Source of the DNA: Porphyrobacter sp. IPPAS B-1204
GTDB taxonomy: Bacteria > Pseudomonadota > Alphaproteobacteria > Sphingomonadales > Sphingomonadaceae
Reading direction: 5' to 3'
Assembly (NCBI GenBank): GCA_003724185.1
Contig: RHGM01000001.1
Location: forward strand, 1,634,001-1,698,000
DNA: 64,000 nt
Shown: positions 51,611-60,154 of the stretch, one piece after another
Layout of the letters: each line of letters starts with the position of its first letter
Numbering within the stretch: position 1 is the stretch's first letter
Position numbers and translations under genes: made by a program
Notes under the pieces: generated by a model
Seen by the model: only the letters and a program-made list of their open reading frames with translations
Databases searched by the model: none
Told to the model about the DNA's origin: nothing

Positions 51611-52179
51611 GTTTTATCGGTCCAGTGCTTACGGGTGATGCCGTATACGATGTTATGGTTAACATCCGGTCTCCCGGTGTCTTTTACCGCCGCATTTTCG
51701 GGAAAGTCGCAATCAACGCGGCGCTCCATCCCCAATTTCTGCATCAACCGCCAGCTGCCGACATTCTCCGCGACGGTGATCGCGACGATCTGCGGCGCAG
51801 CGTGGACGGCAAAACCCCAGTCCAGCACAGCGCGCATGGCTTCATGGGCATAGCCCATCCGCCAGCGATCCTCGCGCACCAGCCAGCCGATTTCGTGGTC
51901 GCCGGGGTGGGGGTAAAGCGGGTGGGCCACCCGGCGCAGCCCGCAATGGGCGACGATTTCGCCGCTGGAACGCTCCTCGGCCAGCATGAAGCCGAAGCCT
52001 TCGTCCGCAAAGCTGGCGCGGGACGCGGCGTGTTTGGCGGCAATCACGTCGCGGGGCTGCACCCCGCCCAGATGCCGCATCACCGCCGGCGTGTTGAGCA
52101 GCGCCATATGCGCATCAAGGTCACCCTCACCGATCTGACGCAAGATCAGCCTTTTGGTGGTCAGCACCGTTGCCGTCAC
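51607..52179 (-). CDS. GNAT family N-acetyltransferase (RimJ-like), second of a pair
   Basis: A 190-residue acetyltransferase of the Acetyltransf_3 type. It has LTTKRLILRQIGEGDLDAHM at the N-terminus, HEIGWLVREDRWRMGYAHEA for acetyl-CoA binding (the Q/RxxGxG/A motif is RWRMGYA), and ITVAENVGSWRLMQKLGMER near the end. The substrate is unknown; proteins or small amines are possible. It is a paralogue of the upstream GNAT gene, sharing NTPAVMR-LGGVQ, and overlaps both neighbours by four bases. Confidence 0.88.
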   Translation of the reverse strand: MTATVLTTKRLILRQIGEGDLDAHMALLNTPAVMRHLGGVQPRDVIAAKHAASRASFADEGFGFMLAEERSSGEIVAHCGLRRVAHPLYPHPGDHEIGWLVREDRWRMGYAHEAMRAVLDWGFAVHAAPQIVAITVAENVGSWRLMQKLGMERRVDCDFPENAAVKDTGRPDVNHNIVYGITRKHWTDKT

Positions 52180-52742
52180 GCCGCCGCCTGCCAGCCTTCA
52201 CGGGAAATCGCATAAGCGATGATGCGCGGGTTTTCGGGGTCGAAATCGGCGCTGTCGAAATCGAGGTCTTCGCGCCGCTCCATCCCCAGCCGCCGCATCA
52301 GGCCCCAGCTGCCGGTGTTGCCCTGCACCGTCAGCGCGATCACCTCGTCCGCGCCGAACCGCCCGAACGCCAGATCAAGCGCGGCGGTGGCGGCCTCTTT
52401 CGCATAGCCCTGCCCCCACGCATCCTCACGCAGGCGCCAGCCCACCTCCATCATGTCTTGCGGCCCGCCCGGCTGGTTGGAGCGTTTCAGCCCGCAAAAG
52501 CCGAGCAGCGCGGCGTCGTCCTTGCGCTCCAGCACCCAGAAGGTGTGGCCGTGATCGCGCCGGTAGCCTTCGACCCGTTCCTCCGCCGCCATGCGCCCGG
52601 CTGCGTCCTGCACCCCGCCCAGCCAGCGCATGACGGCAGGCGTGTTGGTGAGGCGCCAGAACTCCGGCCAATCTGACTTGCGCCAATCACGCAGAACCAG
52701 ACGGGCGGTTTCGTGCCGGAACTCCGTCTCGCCCTCACCCAT
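52176..52742 (-). CDS. GNAT family N-acetyltransferase (RimJ-like), first of a pair
   Basis: A 188-residue acetyltransferase with RHETARLVLRDWRKSDWPEF, MEVGWRLREDAWGQGYAKEA (acetyl-CoA loop WGQGYA) and LTVQGNTGSWGLMRRLGMER. It is similar to its downstream neighbour, so the pair arose by tandem duplication. It overlaps hemB by eight bases on the 5' side and the next GNAT gene by four bases. Confidence 0.88.
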   Translation of the reverse strand: MGEGETEFRHETARLVLRDWRKSDWPEFWRLTNTPAVMRWLGGVQDAAGRMAAEERVEGYRRDHGHTFWVLERKDDAALLGFCGLKRSNQPGGPQDMMEVGWRLREDAWGQGYAKEAATAALDLAFGRFGADEVIALTVQGNTGSWGLMRRLGMERREDLDFDSADFDPENPRIIAYAISREGWQAAA

Positions 52743-53730
52743 TCAGCAGGCGGGCGACATGGGCGGCATGATAGGTGAGGATGCCGCTGCACCCGGCGCG
52801 CTTGAAGGCGATCAGCTTTTCCATCACGAGCGCATCGCGGTCACCGATCCCGGCGGCTTCGGCAGCCTCGATCATCGCGTATTCGCCGCTCACCTGATAG
52901 GCGAACACCGGCACATCGAAACGCTGCTTCACGCGGTAGATGATGTCGAGATAGGCGAGGCCCGGCTTGACCATCACGCTGTCGGCCCCTTCCGCGATGT
53001 CGAGCGCGACTTCGCGCATCGCCTCGTCGGCATTGGCCGGGTCCATCTGGTAGGCTTTCTTGTCGCCCTTCAGCAGCCCGCCGCTGCCCACCGCATCGCG
53101 GAACGGGCCGTAGAAGGCGCTCGCATATTTGGCGGCGTAGGACATGATCTGCACATTGGGATGACCGTTCATCTCCAATGCGCGCCGGATCGCGCCGATG
53201 CGGCCGTCCATCATATCCGACGGGGCGATGATATCCGCGCCCGCGTTCGCCTGATTCACCGCCTGATCGACCAGCATCGCAACCGTCTCGTCATTCACAA
53301 CATAGCCCGCGTCATTCACCAGCCCGTCCTGCCCGTGCGAGGTGTAGGGGTCGAGCGCCACGTCGGTCAGCACGCCGATGCTGTCCCCGCAGGCGTCCTT
53401 GATCGCCTTGATCGCCTGGCACATCAGGTTGTCGGGATTGTGCGCTTCGGCCCCGTCATCGGTGCGCAGTTCGCGGGGGGTGTTCGGGAACAGCGCCACC
53501 ACCGGAATGCCAAGCGCGGCGGCTTCCCTGGCGCGCGCCGCGATCCCGTCAACCGACCAGCGCGATACGCCGGGCAGCGTCTTGATCGGCTCCTCCACAC
53601 CCTTCCCCGCCGTCACGAACAGCGGCCAGATCAGATCGGCAGGGGTCAGCAGCGTCTCACGATGCAGCGCGCGGCTCCAGCCGGTGGCACGGGTGCGGCG
53701 CAGGCGGGTGTTGGGAAAATGTCCGGTCAT
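52735..53730 (-). CDS. hemB: Porphobilinogen synthase (delta-aminolevulinate dehydratase)
   Basis: HemB joins two 5-aminolevulinate molecules in haem and chlorophyll synthesis. The 331-residue TIM-barrel protein has both active-site lysines (SYAAKYASAFYGPFRDA and SVMVKPGLAYLDII) and the substrate loop KAYQMDPANADEA. The zinc site of animal and enterobacterial enzymes is lost: the region reads DVALDPYTSHGQDGLV, with Ala, Asp and Asp in place of the three Cys. It is therefore a magnesium-type enzyme, as in other alphaproteobacteria. No ribosome site precedes the ATG at 53730, but MTGHFPNTRLRRTR is the usual start. Confidence 0.95.
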   Translation of the reverse strand: MTGHFPNTRLRRTRATGWSRALHRETLLTPADLIWPLFVTAGKGVEEPIKTLPGVSRWSVDGIAARAREAAALGIPVVALFPNTPRELRTDDGAEAHNPDNLMCQAIKAIKDACGDSIGVLTDVALDPYTSHGQDGLVNDAGYVVNDETVAMLVDQAVNQANAGADIIAPSDMMDGRIGAIRRALEMNGHPNVQIMSYAAKYASAFYGPFRDAVGSGGLLKGDKKAYQMDPANADEAMREVALDIAEGADSVMVKPGLAYLDIIYRVKQRFDVPVFAYQVSGEYAMIEAAEAAGIGDRDALVMEKLIAFKRAGCSGILTYHAAHVARLLNG

Positions 53731-53774
53731 GCAGGGAGGCTTACGCGCAATCCCCGCGTGCCGACAAGTCCCCG

Positions 53775-55538
53775 TTACAGGGTTGCGCCCGGCCTGCGCA
53801 GGGCTGCCGTGTCGACCTTCTCGATCTCGCGCACCGGCTCCTTCACCTCGTTCGGCAGCGGGGCCAGATCCTTCAGCGCCTCGCCCACGGAAATTTCCTT
53901 GAGGCGGATCAGCTGGCGGCGGAAATCGATCAGCTCGGTGCCGGTAAGCTCGGCGCGGGTGACAAAGGACACGGTGGCCGGATTGATCGCCCGCCCGCCG
54001 CGGTACATTTCGTAGTGCAGGTGCGGCCCGGTCGAAAGGCCGGTCGATCCGACATAGCCGATCACCTGCCCGCGCCGCACCGATTGGCCCGCGTTCACCG
54101 CCATGCGGCTCATGTGGCAATAGCGCGTCGACAGCCCGCCGCCATGCTCCAGCCGCACCGCGATGCCGCAGCCGCCGGAACGGCCCGCAGCGCTCACCCG
54201 GCCATCGCTGACCGCAACGATCGGCGTGCCGTAACGCGCCTTGAAGTCGATCCCGGCGTGCATCCGCCTGTAGCCGAGGATCGGGTGACGCCGCATCCCG
54301 AAGTTGGACGACACCGGCCCCGGCACCGGCGCCAGCAGCCCGCGCCGCTGTTCGCCCACGCCCGAGGCTTCATAAAAGCGCCCTTCGTTCCCCCAACGCA
54401 TCAGCTGGGTGCGCGGGCGACCGCTACGGTCGATCCCGGCATAGAGCAGTTGCCCCGCCTGCCGCTCACCCGTGGCCGCACGGCGATAGGCGATGATGAT
54501 GTCGAACTCGTCATTGGGGCGAACCTCGCGGTCCATGTCGATCTGCGCGTCGAGCGCCTTCAGATATTCCTGCACCGCGCTCGCCGGGACACCCGCCTGC
54601 CGCATCGAGCGGTAGAGGCTGCTGCCGACCACCCCGCGCACCCGCAGCGGGGTTTCATCGACGCGGATGATGTTGCGCTTCAGGGCCAGCGGGCCGGAGG
54701 GGATGACCGGGGTGCCATCCTCGGCGATGGTGCCCACGCCAGGGCGGGTCAGTTCAAGCTCAAGGTCAAAGCGCGCGCGGAAGGCCAGGCTGTCGAGCGG
54801 GCGCGGAACGCCGGGCGCAGGGCGGCGGCCCAACAGCACATCCATCTGCGTGCCGGGGGCAATATCGCCCACCGCCACCGCCTGACCGACCAGCGCGGCG
54901 GCGCGGTCAACATCCTCGGCCGCCACGCCAGCCCGGCGCAGCATCGAGGCAAAGCTGTCGCCCGGCGCCAGTGTCACCACCAGCTGGATCTGCGGGCGTT
55001 CGGGCGCGCTCTTGAGCGGGATCACCGCCTGCGTCGGCCCCATCCGGCGCCCGCTATCCGCGCCCAGCGCCAGCGGCAGGATCATCTGGCTGCGCATTTC
55101 GCTGCGCACATCCTCGTCCTGCGGCATGGCGGCGCGGGCTTCGAGCGGGGTGAGATCGGGCCAGAACGCCAGCGCGGCAGCCCCCATCCCCACCATCGTG
55201 CCCAGCCCCCGCAGCCAGCGGCGGCTGCCGATGTTCTCGGCAAGATCGGGCGCCAGATCGAGGCGCGCAAACCACCCCGAGGCGTCAAGACGCCACGCTT
55301 CGTAACGCTCAGCAAAGCTGCCAAGCCGGGCAGCGGCCTTGCGCTTTGCCTTCTGGGTCTTTGTCGGCAGGGCCAGCTTCTTGGAATTGCGCATATAAGG
55401 CAGCAATTCGCGCGCGGTCTCAGGGTCGATCGGCGTGTATGCGGGGCCAATCACCGGGACCGGCAACGACGCCTGCGCGCCCGACGACGGATCGTCAGGC
55501 TCACCGTCATCGTTCAGTTTGCGCGCATGGTCCAACAT
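53775..55538 (-). CDS. M23 family metallopeptidase, large (OapA/LysM-like middle)
   Basis: A 587-residue envelope endopeptidase. It has a cytoplasmic or disordered N-terminus, a hydrophobic segment (GLGTMVGMGAAALAFWP, about 112-128), a middle part with two LysM/opacity-like modules (about 180-330) and a LytM domain with intact zinc ligands (RMHAGIDFKARYGTPIVAVS and TGPHLHYEMYRGGRAINP). The ATG at 55538 begins MLDHARKLNDDGEP; an earlier start at 55607 has no ribosome site. It lies 44 bp upstream of hemB on the same strand and diverges from the helicase gene. Confidence 0.9.
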   Translation of the reverse strand: MLDHARKLNDDGEPDDPSSGAQASLPVPVIGPAYTPIDPETARELLPYMRNSKKLALPTKTQKAKRKAAARLGSFAERYEAWRLDASGWFARLDLAPDLAENIGSRRWLRGLGTMVGMGAAALAFWPDLTPLEARAAMPQDEDVRSEMRSQMILPLALGADSGRRMGPTQAVIPLKSAPERPQIQLVVTLAPGDSFASMLRRAGVAAEDVDRAAALVGQAVAVGDIAPGTQMDVLLGRRPAPGVPRPLDSLAFRARFDLELELTRPGVGTIAEDGTPVIPSGPLALKRNIIRVDETPLRVRGVVGSSLYRSMRQAGVPASAVQEYLKALDAQIDMDREVRPNDEFDIIIAYRRAATGERQAGQLLYAGIDRSGRPRTQLMRWGNEGRFYEASGVGEQRRGLLAPVPGPVSSNFGMRRHPILGYRRMHAGIDFKARYGTPIVAVSDGRVSAAGRSGGCGIAVRLEHGGGLSTRYCHMSRMAVNAGQSVRRGQVIGYVGSTGLSTGPHLHYEMYRGGRAINPATVSFVTRAELTGTELIDFRRQLIRLKEISVGEALKDLAPLPNEVKEPVREIEKVDTAALRRPGATL

Positions 55539-55748
55539 CAATGCCCCAAAGGCCGTACCCGTTTCGCCGCACCCGTTCTGGGCGTGGCCGGGCTTGCCTT
55601 GTCGCATTTCTTTGCCCGATCATAGTAAATCCCGGGTTAACCAGCGACCAACGGTATCGCGGGTGCGATAAGGCGTTTCCCTTATGCACCAGCGGCAACC
55701 GCGGCTGCCCTTGCCCGCCGGTGCCAAGCCTGACACAACCGGCCTGTC

Positions 55749-57188
55749 GTGACCCTGCCCCCTTCTTTCCGTCCCCAGAAAAGCGGGCCCGATGACAGCC
55801 GTGTTCGCGCCGTGCTGGGGCCGACCAACACCGGCAAGACGCACCTCGCCATCGAACGCATGTGCGGCCATTCCAGCGGCATGATGGGCTTCCCGCTGCG
55901 CCTGCTGGCGCGTGAGGTCTATGACCGGGTGCGCTCGATCAAGGGTGACAAGCAGGTGGCGCTGATCACCGGCGAGGAACGGATCGAGCCGCCTGACGCC
56001 CGCTATTTCCTCTGCACCGCCGAAGCCATGCCGCGCACCACGGGCGAAGTCGCCTTTGTCGCCATCGACGAGGCGCAGCTGGGCGCGGACCCGGAACGCG
56101 GGCACATCTTCACCGACCGGCTGCTGCACGCACGCGGGCGGGAGGAGACGATGATCCTGGGTTCTGCCACGCTGGAACCGATGGTCAGGGCGCTGATCCC
56201 CAAGGCGGAGATCACCAGCCGCCCGCGTTTCTCCACGCTTTCCCACGCGGGTATCTGCAAGCTGTCGCGCCTGCCCAAACGCAGCGCCGTGGTCGCCTTC
56301 AGCGTCGAGCAGGTCTACGCCATGGCCGAGGCGCTGCGGCGGTTTCGCGGCGGGGCGGCGGTGGTGATGGGGGCGCTGTCACCCGAAACCCGCAACAAGC
56401 AGGTTGCCATGTTCCAGTCGGGCGAGGTCGATTACATCGTCGCCACCGACGCCATCGGCATGGGGCTGAACCTCGATCTCGATCACGTGGCGTTCGCGGC
56501 GCTCAGCAAGTTTGACGGGCGCCGGAAGCGGCGGCTCACCCCCTCGGAAATGGCGCAGATCGCAGGGCGCGCCGGGCGGCACCAGCGCGATGGCACCTTC
56601 GGGACGCTGTCCGGCACCGGGAAAGGCGACGGAGAGCCGCTCGCCTTCACCGATGAGGAAGTCTACGCGATCGAGGAACACAAGTTCGCGCCGCTGACCC
56701 ACCTGTTCTGGCGCGATGCCGATCCCCGGTTTGACAGCTTGCCCGCGCTGATCGCCGATCTGGAGGCGCGGCCCGATCATGCCGTGCTCCGCGCCGCGCC
56801 CGAAGCCATCGACATGGCGGTGCTGCGGCGGCTGGCGGAGGACGACATTGGCCGAAGCGTGCGCGGGGCGGGATCGGTGCGGCGGTTCTGGGAGGCGTGC
56901 TCGCTCCCCGATTTCCGCAACCTTGGCGTGGAACAGCACGCAAGGTTCGTGGCGCGGCTGTGGGATGACCTGCGCGGAGGGTATCTCGGCGCGGATTTTG
57001 TCGCCGCACGCATCGCGGAACTTGACCGGATGCAGGGCGACATCGACACGCTGCAAGGGCGAATCGCGGCGATTCGCAGCTGGGCATATATCTGCCAGCG
57101 TCCCGATTGGGTGCTGGCGCGTGACGAAATGGCTGCGCGGGCCGCGCGGTCGAGGCGAAGCTTTCGGATGCGCTGCACGCGCGGCTGA
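55749..57188 (+). CDS. Suv3-like RNA helicase, N-terminal part of a frameshifted gene
   Basis: The frame encodes a DExH helicase core with Walker A VLGPTNTGKTHLAIE (about residue 25), motif II FVAIDEAQLG, motif III LGSATLEPMV, and C-terminal core motifs YIVATDAIGMGLNLDLDHVA and QIAGRAGRHQRDG. It resembles the mitochondrial Suv3 RNA helicase family common in alphaproteobacteria. After EMAARA the frame turns into RSRRSFRMRCTRG and stops. The +1 frame directly continues with the expected helical segment, so one base (probably a C in GGGCC at 57139-57143) is missing. The GTG start has no strong ribosome site. Confidence 0.85.
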   Translation: MTLPPSFRPQKSGPDDSRVRAVLGPTNTGKTHLAIERMCGHSSGMMGFPLRLLAREVYDRVRSIKGDKQVALITGEERIEPPDARYFLCTAEAMPRTTGEVAFVAIDEAQLGADPERGHIFTDRLLHARGREETMILGSATLEPMVRALIPKAEITSRPRFSTLSHAGICKLSRLPKRSAVVAFSVEQVYAMAEALRRFRGGAAVVMGALSPETRNKQVAMFQSGEVDYIVATDAIGMGLNLDLDHVAFAALSKFDGRRKRRLTPSEMAQIAGRAGRHQRDGTFGTLSGTGKGDGEPLAFTDEEVYAIEEHKFAPLTHLFWRDADPRFDSLPALIADLEARPDHAVLRAAPEAIDMAVLRRLAEDDIGRSVRGAGSVRRFWEACSLPDFRNLGVEQHARFVARLWDDLRGGYLGADFVAARIAELDRMQGDIDTLQGRIAAIRSWAYICQRPDWVLARDEMAARAARSRRSFRMRCTRG

Positions 57189-58483
57189 CCGAGCGTTTCG
57201 TGAACCGAAGGACGACACTCTTGATGAAATCGCTGGGGCAGGATGCAAGCGCGCTGCCCGTCACGCTCGAACCCGATGGCCACCTGACCGTGGAGGGCGA
57301 GAGCATTGGCCGGCTGGAGGGCTTCCGCTTCCATGTCGATCCCTCGGCAGGCGTTGCTGACCGGCGGATGCTGCTGGCGGCCGGCGAAAAGGCGCTGCCC
57401 GCGCTGCTGGCGAACCGTGCGGACTGGCTGCTGACACAGGGCCTTGGCGAACTGACAATCTCCGGCGGGGCGATCCGCTGGCAAGAACGCGCTTTGGCCG
57501 AGATCACCTTTCCCGGTCACCCCTTCGGCGCGCCGAAACTCGCGCTGACCCGCGATCTGGTGCTGCTGCCCGATACGGCCAAGGCGAAGCTTGAGGCCGG
57601 TTTGGCGGCGTGGCTGGATGTGCAGCTGGAACCGCTCGCCCCCTTGCGGGCGCTGGCCGATGCGGCGCGTGATCCCGAAGCCGGGTCGCAGGCGCGCGCG
57701 CTGGTCATCACCCTGATCGAAGCCCGCGGCGTGATCAGCCGCGAAGAAGCCGGGCTGGAGCATCTGCCCAAGGAAATGCGCCCTTACCTGCGCAAGCTGG
57801 GGGTTACCTTCGGCGCGCTCGACATCTTTGCCGCGCCGCTGCTGAAGCCCGCCCCGCGCCGGTTGCTGCACGCGCTGGGGCTGGACCTGCGCCCGATCAA
57901 TGAAGCGATGCTGCCGGTTCTGGCCGAGGGTGGCTGGGCCAAGGGCCGCCTGCCCGCCGGATACCGCTATGCCGGGGCGCAGGCGATCCGGGTCGATCTG
58001 GCCGAAAAGATTTTCCGCGCTGCCTTCGATGCCCGCGCTGCGGTGACAGCCGCCCATCCCAAGGAACGCAATCGCGCCTTCCGGGTCGATCTGGCGCTGG
58101 CGGTGTCGGTCGGGCTGGAGGCGGAGAACGCCCGCCGCCTGCTAGGCAGCGCGGGCTTCCGCTGTGACCGTGCCCGCCCGCTGGCCGAAGGCGCGCAGGG
58201 CGCCCCCGCGCCCGACCGCTGGCACTGGCGCCCGCGCCGCCCGGACGAAAAGGATGATAGCAGGTCGGGGCGGAGGCAGGATCGCAGGCCCGAAGGCAAG
58301 GATGCGCGCAAGAAGCAGACTGGCGACAAGGGCAAGGGCAAGCCTGACCGAGCCAAGCCGGAACGCGGCGGCGGCCAGCGTCCCGCTCGCCCCGCTCAGC
58401 CCACCCCCAGACCCCCCGCGGACACTGGTCCGGCCCGCGCGGGCGGGGCCTTCGACAAGCTGGCGGACCTGCTCAAGGGATGA
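57149..58483 (+). CDS. Suv3-like RNA helicase, C-terminal part of the frameshifted gene
   Basis: This frame is open from the frameshift point and reads VEAKLSDALHARLTERFVNR, continuing the helicase protein. It carries the C-terminal domain (ITLIEARGVISREEAGLEHL, HALGLDLRPINEAMLPVLAE) and a strongly basic tail (RPRRPDEKDDSRSGRRQDRR and KGKPDRAKPERGGG), typical for RNA-binding helicases. A GTG at 57200 could start it independently, but no ribosome site is visible. With one added base the total would be about 925 residues, normal for the family. Its stop overlaps the S4 gene start. Confidence 0.8.
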   Translation, partial: VEAKLSDALHARLTERFVNRRTTLLMKSLGQDASALPVTLEPDGHLTVEGESIGRLEGFRFHVDPSAGVADRRMLLAAGEKALPALLANRADWLLTQGLGELTISGGAIRWQERALAEITFPGHPFGAPKLALTRDLVLLPDTAKAKLEAGLAAWLDVQLEPLAPLRALADAARDPEAGSQARALVITLIEARGVISREEAGLEHLPKEMRPYLRKLGVTFGALDIFAAPLLKPAPRRLLHALGLDLRPINEAMLPVLAEGGWAKGRLPAGYRYAGAQAIRVDLAEKIFRAAFDARAAVTAAHPKERNRAFRVDLALAVSVGLEAENARRLLGSAGFRCDRARPLAEGAQGAPAPDRWHWRPRRPDEKDDSRSGRRQDRRPEGKDARKKQTGDKGKGKPDRAKPERGGGQRPARPAQPTPRPPADTGPARAGGAFDKLADLLKG

Positions 58484-58845
58484 CGGTTGGCGGGACGGGA
58501 GATTCCATCAGGATCGACCGCCTGCTGGTCTTCCTGCGCTTCGCCCGCACCCGGTCTGCCGCGCAAGCCCTGATCGATACCCACGCTTTGCGGCGCAACA
58601 GAAAGCATGTGCTGCGCGGCAGCGAACAGGCGCGTATCGGGGATGTGCTGACGCTGGCACTGGGCAGCCATGTCCGGGTGATCGAACTCACCTCCCTGCC
58701 CAACCGGCGCGGCCCGCCTGCCGAGGCGCGTTCCTATTATCGTGAGGTTGACGGGGACAGTCTTGACCGTAAAGGGCAAATGACAATAGCAGCGTCACCT
58801 CTCGCCACGGGCACTCCGCCCGACGATCCCGAAGACCGCCTTTGA
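58480..58845 (+). CDS. RNA-binding S4 domain protein (Hsp15-like)
   Basis: A 121-residue protein with an S4 RNA-binding domain ([60 protein letters not shown]) and a short disordered tail. It resembles Hsp15/HslR, which rescues stalled 50S subunits. The ATG overlaps the helicase stop (ATGA), linking it to RNA metabolism. Confidence 0.88.
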   Translation: MTVGGTGDSIRIDRLLVFLRFARTRSAAQALIDTHALRRNRKHVLRGSEQARIGDVLTLALGSHVRVIELTSLPNRRGPPAEARSYYREVDGDSLDRKGQMTIAASPLATGTPPDDPEDRL

Positions 58846-58855
58846 AAGAGCCGCA

Positions 58856-59194
58856 ATGACTTACGTCGTCACTGAAGACTGCATCAAGTGCAAGTACACC
58901 GATTGTGTGGAAGTGTGCCCGGTCGACTGCTTCTACGAAGGCGAGAACATGCTGGTGATCAACCCCAGCGAATGCATCGATTGCGGCGTGTGCGAACCGG
59001 AATGCCCGGCCGAAGCGATTCTCCCCGATACCGAGGACGGGCTGGAAAAGTGGCTTGAGCTCAACACCCAGTATTCGGCGGTGTGGCCCAACATCACCAG
59101 CCAGAAGGCGCCGCCCGAAGATGCCGACGCGCACAAGGGCGAAAAGGGCAAGTTCGAGAAATATTTCAGCGCCGATCCGGGTGATGGCGATTGA
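58856..59194 (+). CDS. fdxA: Ferredoxin FdxA (7Fe-8S type)
   Basis: A 112-residue ferredoxin with a [3Fe-4S] and a [4Fe-4S] cluster. Cysteines lie in [20 protein letters not shown] and in [18 protein letters not shown]. The extra acidic tail ([20 protein letters not shown]) is typical for FdxA of Proteobacteria. AAAGAG precedes the ATG. It lies 10 bp after the S4 gene. Confidence 0.95.
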   Translation: MTYVVTEDCIKCKYTDCVEVCPVDCFYEGENMLVINPSECIDCGVCEPECPAEAILPDTEDGLEKWLELNTQYSAVWPNITSQKAPPEDADAHKGEKGKFEKYFSADPGDGD

Positions 59195-59276
59195 TTTCCG
59201 GCGTCTTTTCATGCGGTCTGCAAAGCTAGGCAGGCTTTCGCAAACGCCGACTCGCAATTTTGTTGCAGACCTGCTA

Positions 59277-59282
59277 TATAAT
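59277..59282 (+). promoter_or_regulatory. Candidate -10 box (TATAAT) and long leader of carD
   Basis: A perfect TATAAT lies in an AT-rich segment (CTATATAATACG) 190 bp before the carD ATG. No good -35 is found at 16-18 bp, so an activator or an extended context may be needed. The putative leader holds a hairpin (GCGC..GGGC-ATC-GCCC..CGC, 59292-59311) near its 5' end. The fdxA-carD gap of 278 bp contains nothing else recognised. Confidence 0.45.
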
Positions 59283-59472
59283 ACGTGACCGCGCAGGGCA
59301 TCGCCCGCGCAGGCGTGAAAACCAGGAAGGCCCGACACCAGCAACCCCCCAACCGGATGATTGCCACCCGGCGTTCGCTTTGTCTGAGGCACCCCTTCAG
59401 CAAAGCCCTCCGCGCCGCCGGGTCGATTGTCCGCTCTCTCGTTGCCAGGACGGCCGATTGAAAGGAACTTGC

Positions 59473-60006
59473 ATGGCAAGCACCGCGAACGCATTCACCG
59501 TCGGCGATTATGTTGTCTATCCGAAGCACGGCGTGGGCCGGGTGGTCGAGCTCCAGCGCGAGGAAATCGCCGGGATGCAGCTCGAACTCTACGTCCTCCG
59601 CTTCGAAAAAGAGCGCATGACCCTGCGCGTGCCGGTCAACAAGGTCGAAGCGATCGGAATGCGCAAGCTGTCTTCCGACAAGACGCTGAAGCAGGCAATG
59701 GAAACCCTCAAGGGCAAGCCCAAGGTCAAGCGCACCATGTGGTCGCGCCGTGCGCAGGAATATGAAGCGAAGATCAATTCGGGCGACCTCGTGTCGATTG
59801 CCGAAGTGACCCGCGATCTGTTCCGCCCCGAAGACCAGCCGGAACAGTCCTATTCGGAACGCCAGATCTTCGAAGCGGCCTCCAGCCGCCTCGCCCGCGA
59901 ACTTGCGGCGATGGAAGAAACCGACGAGCCGACTGCGCTGAACAAGATCCTCGACGTGCTGCGCGAACACGCGCCGCAATATTACGACAGCGCCGAAGAA
60001 GCGTAA
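59473..60006 (+). CDS. carD: CarD family transcriptional regulator
   Basis: A 177-residue RNA-polymerase-binding protein of the CarD/CdnL type. The N-terminal RNAP-interaction domain (1-65) has FTVGDYVVYPKHGVGRVVEL and ERMTLRVPVNKVEAIGMRKL. The helical C-terminal part contains KRTMWSRRAQEYEAKINSGD and EVTRDLFRPEDQPEQSYSER. CarD proteins stabilise open promoter complexes, notably at rRNA promoters. AAAGGAAC lies six bases before the ATG. A terminator follows. Confidence 0.94.
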   Translation: MASTANAFTVGDYVVYPKHGVGRVVELQREEIAGMQLELYVLRFEKERMTLRVPVNKVEAIGMRKLSSDKTLKQAMETLKGKPKVKRTMWSRRAQEYEAKINSGDLVSIAEVTRDLFRPEDQPEQSYSERQIFEAASSRLARELAAMEETDEPTALNKILDVLREHAPQYYDSAEEA

Positions 60007-60031
60007 GCCTTCTCCCGCTGCCAGAAACCAT

Positions 60032-60066
60032 CAAGGGCTGCCCCAAGGGGCGGCCCTTTTTGTTTG
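60032..60066 (+). terminator. Rho-independent terminator after carD
   Basis: The stem AAGGGCTGCCC/GGGCGGCCCTT with a short CAAG loop is followed by TTTTTGTTTG. Confidence 0.88.
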
Positions 60067-60090
60067 CGTGATGGCAGGCCAAAGCCAGAC

Positions 60091-60119
60091 TTGTGCGCGG
60101 CGGCGTGGTGTATTATATG
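60091..60119 (+). promoter_or_regulatory. Candidate promoter of the DUF2807 lipoprotein gene
   Basis: TTGTGC (60091-60096) and TATATG (60114-60119) are 17 bp apart, 35 bp before the ATG and directly after the carD terminator. The match to the consensus is moderate. Confidence 0.38.
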
Positions 60120-60154
60120 AGCAATACGCCAAGACACCTGGGGAGAGACACGCC

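Noticed and set aside
50120..51853. 577-codon antisense frame rich in Gln/Arg/His
   Set aside because: Mirror of the membrane-fused spermidine-synthase-like gene; low-complexity composition and no start signal.
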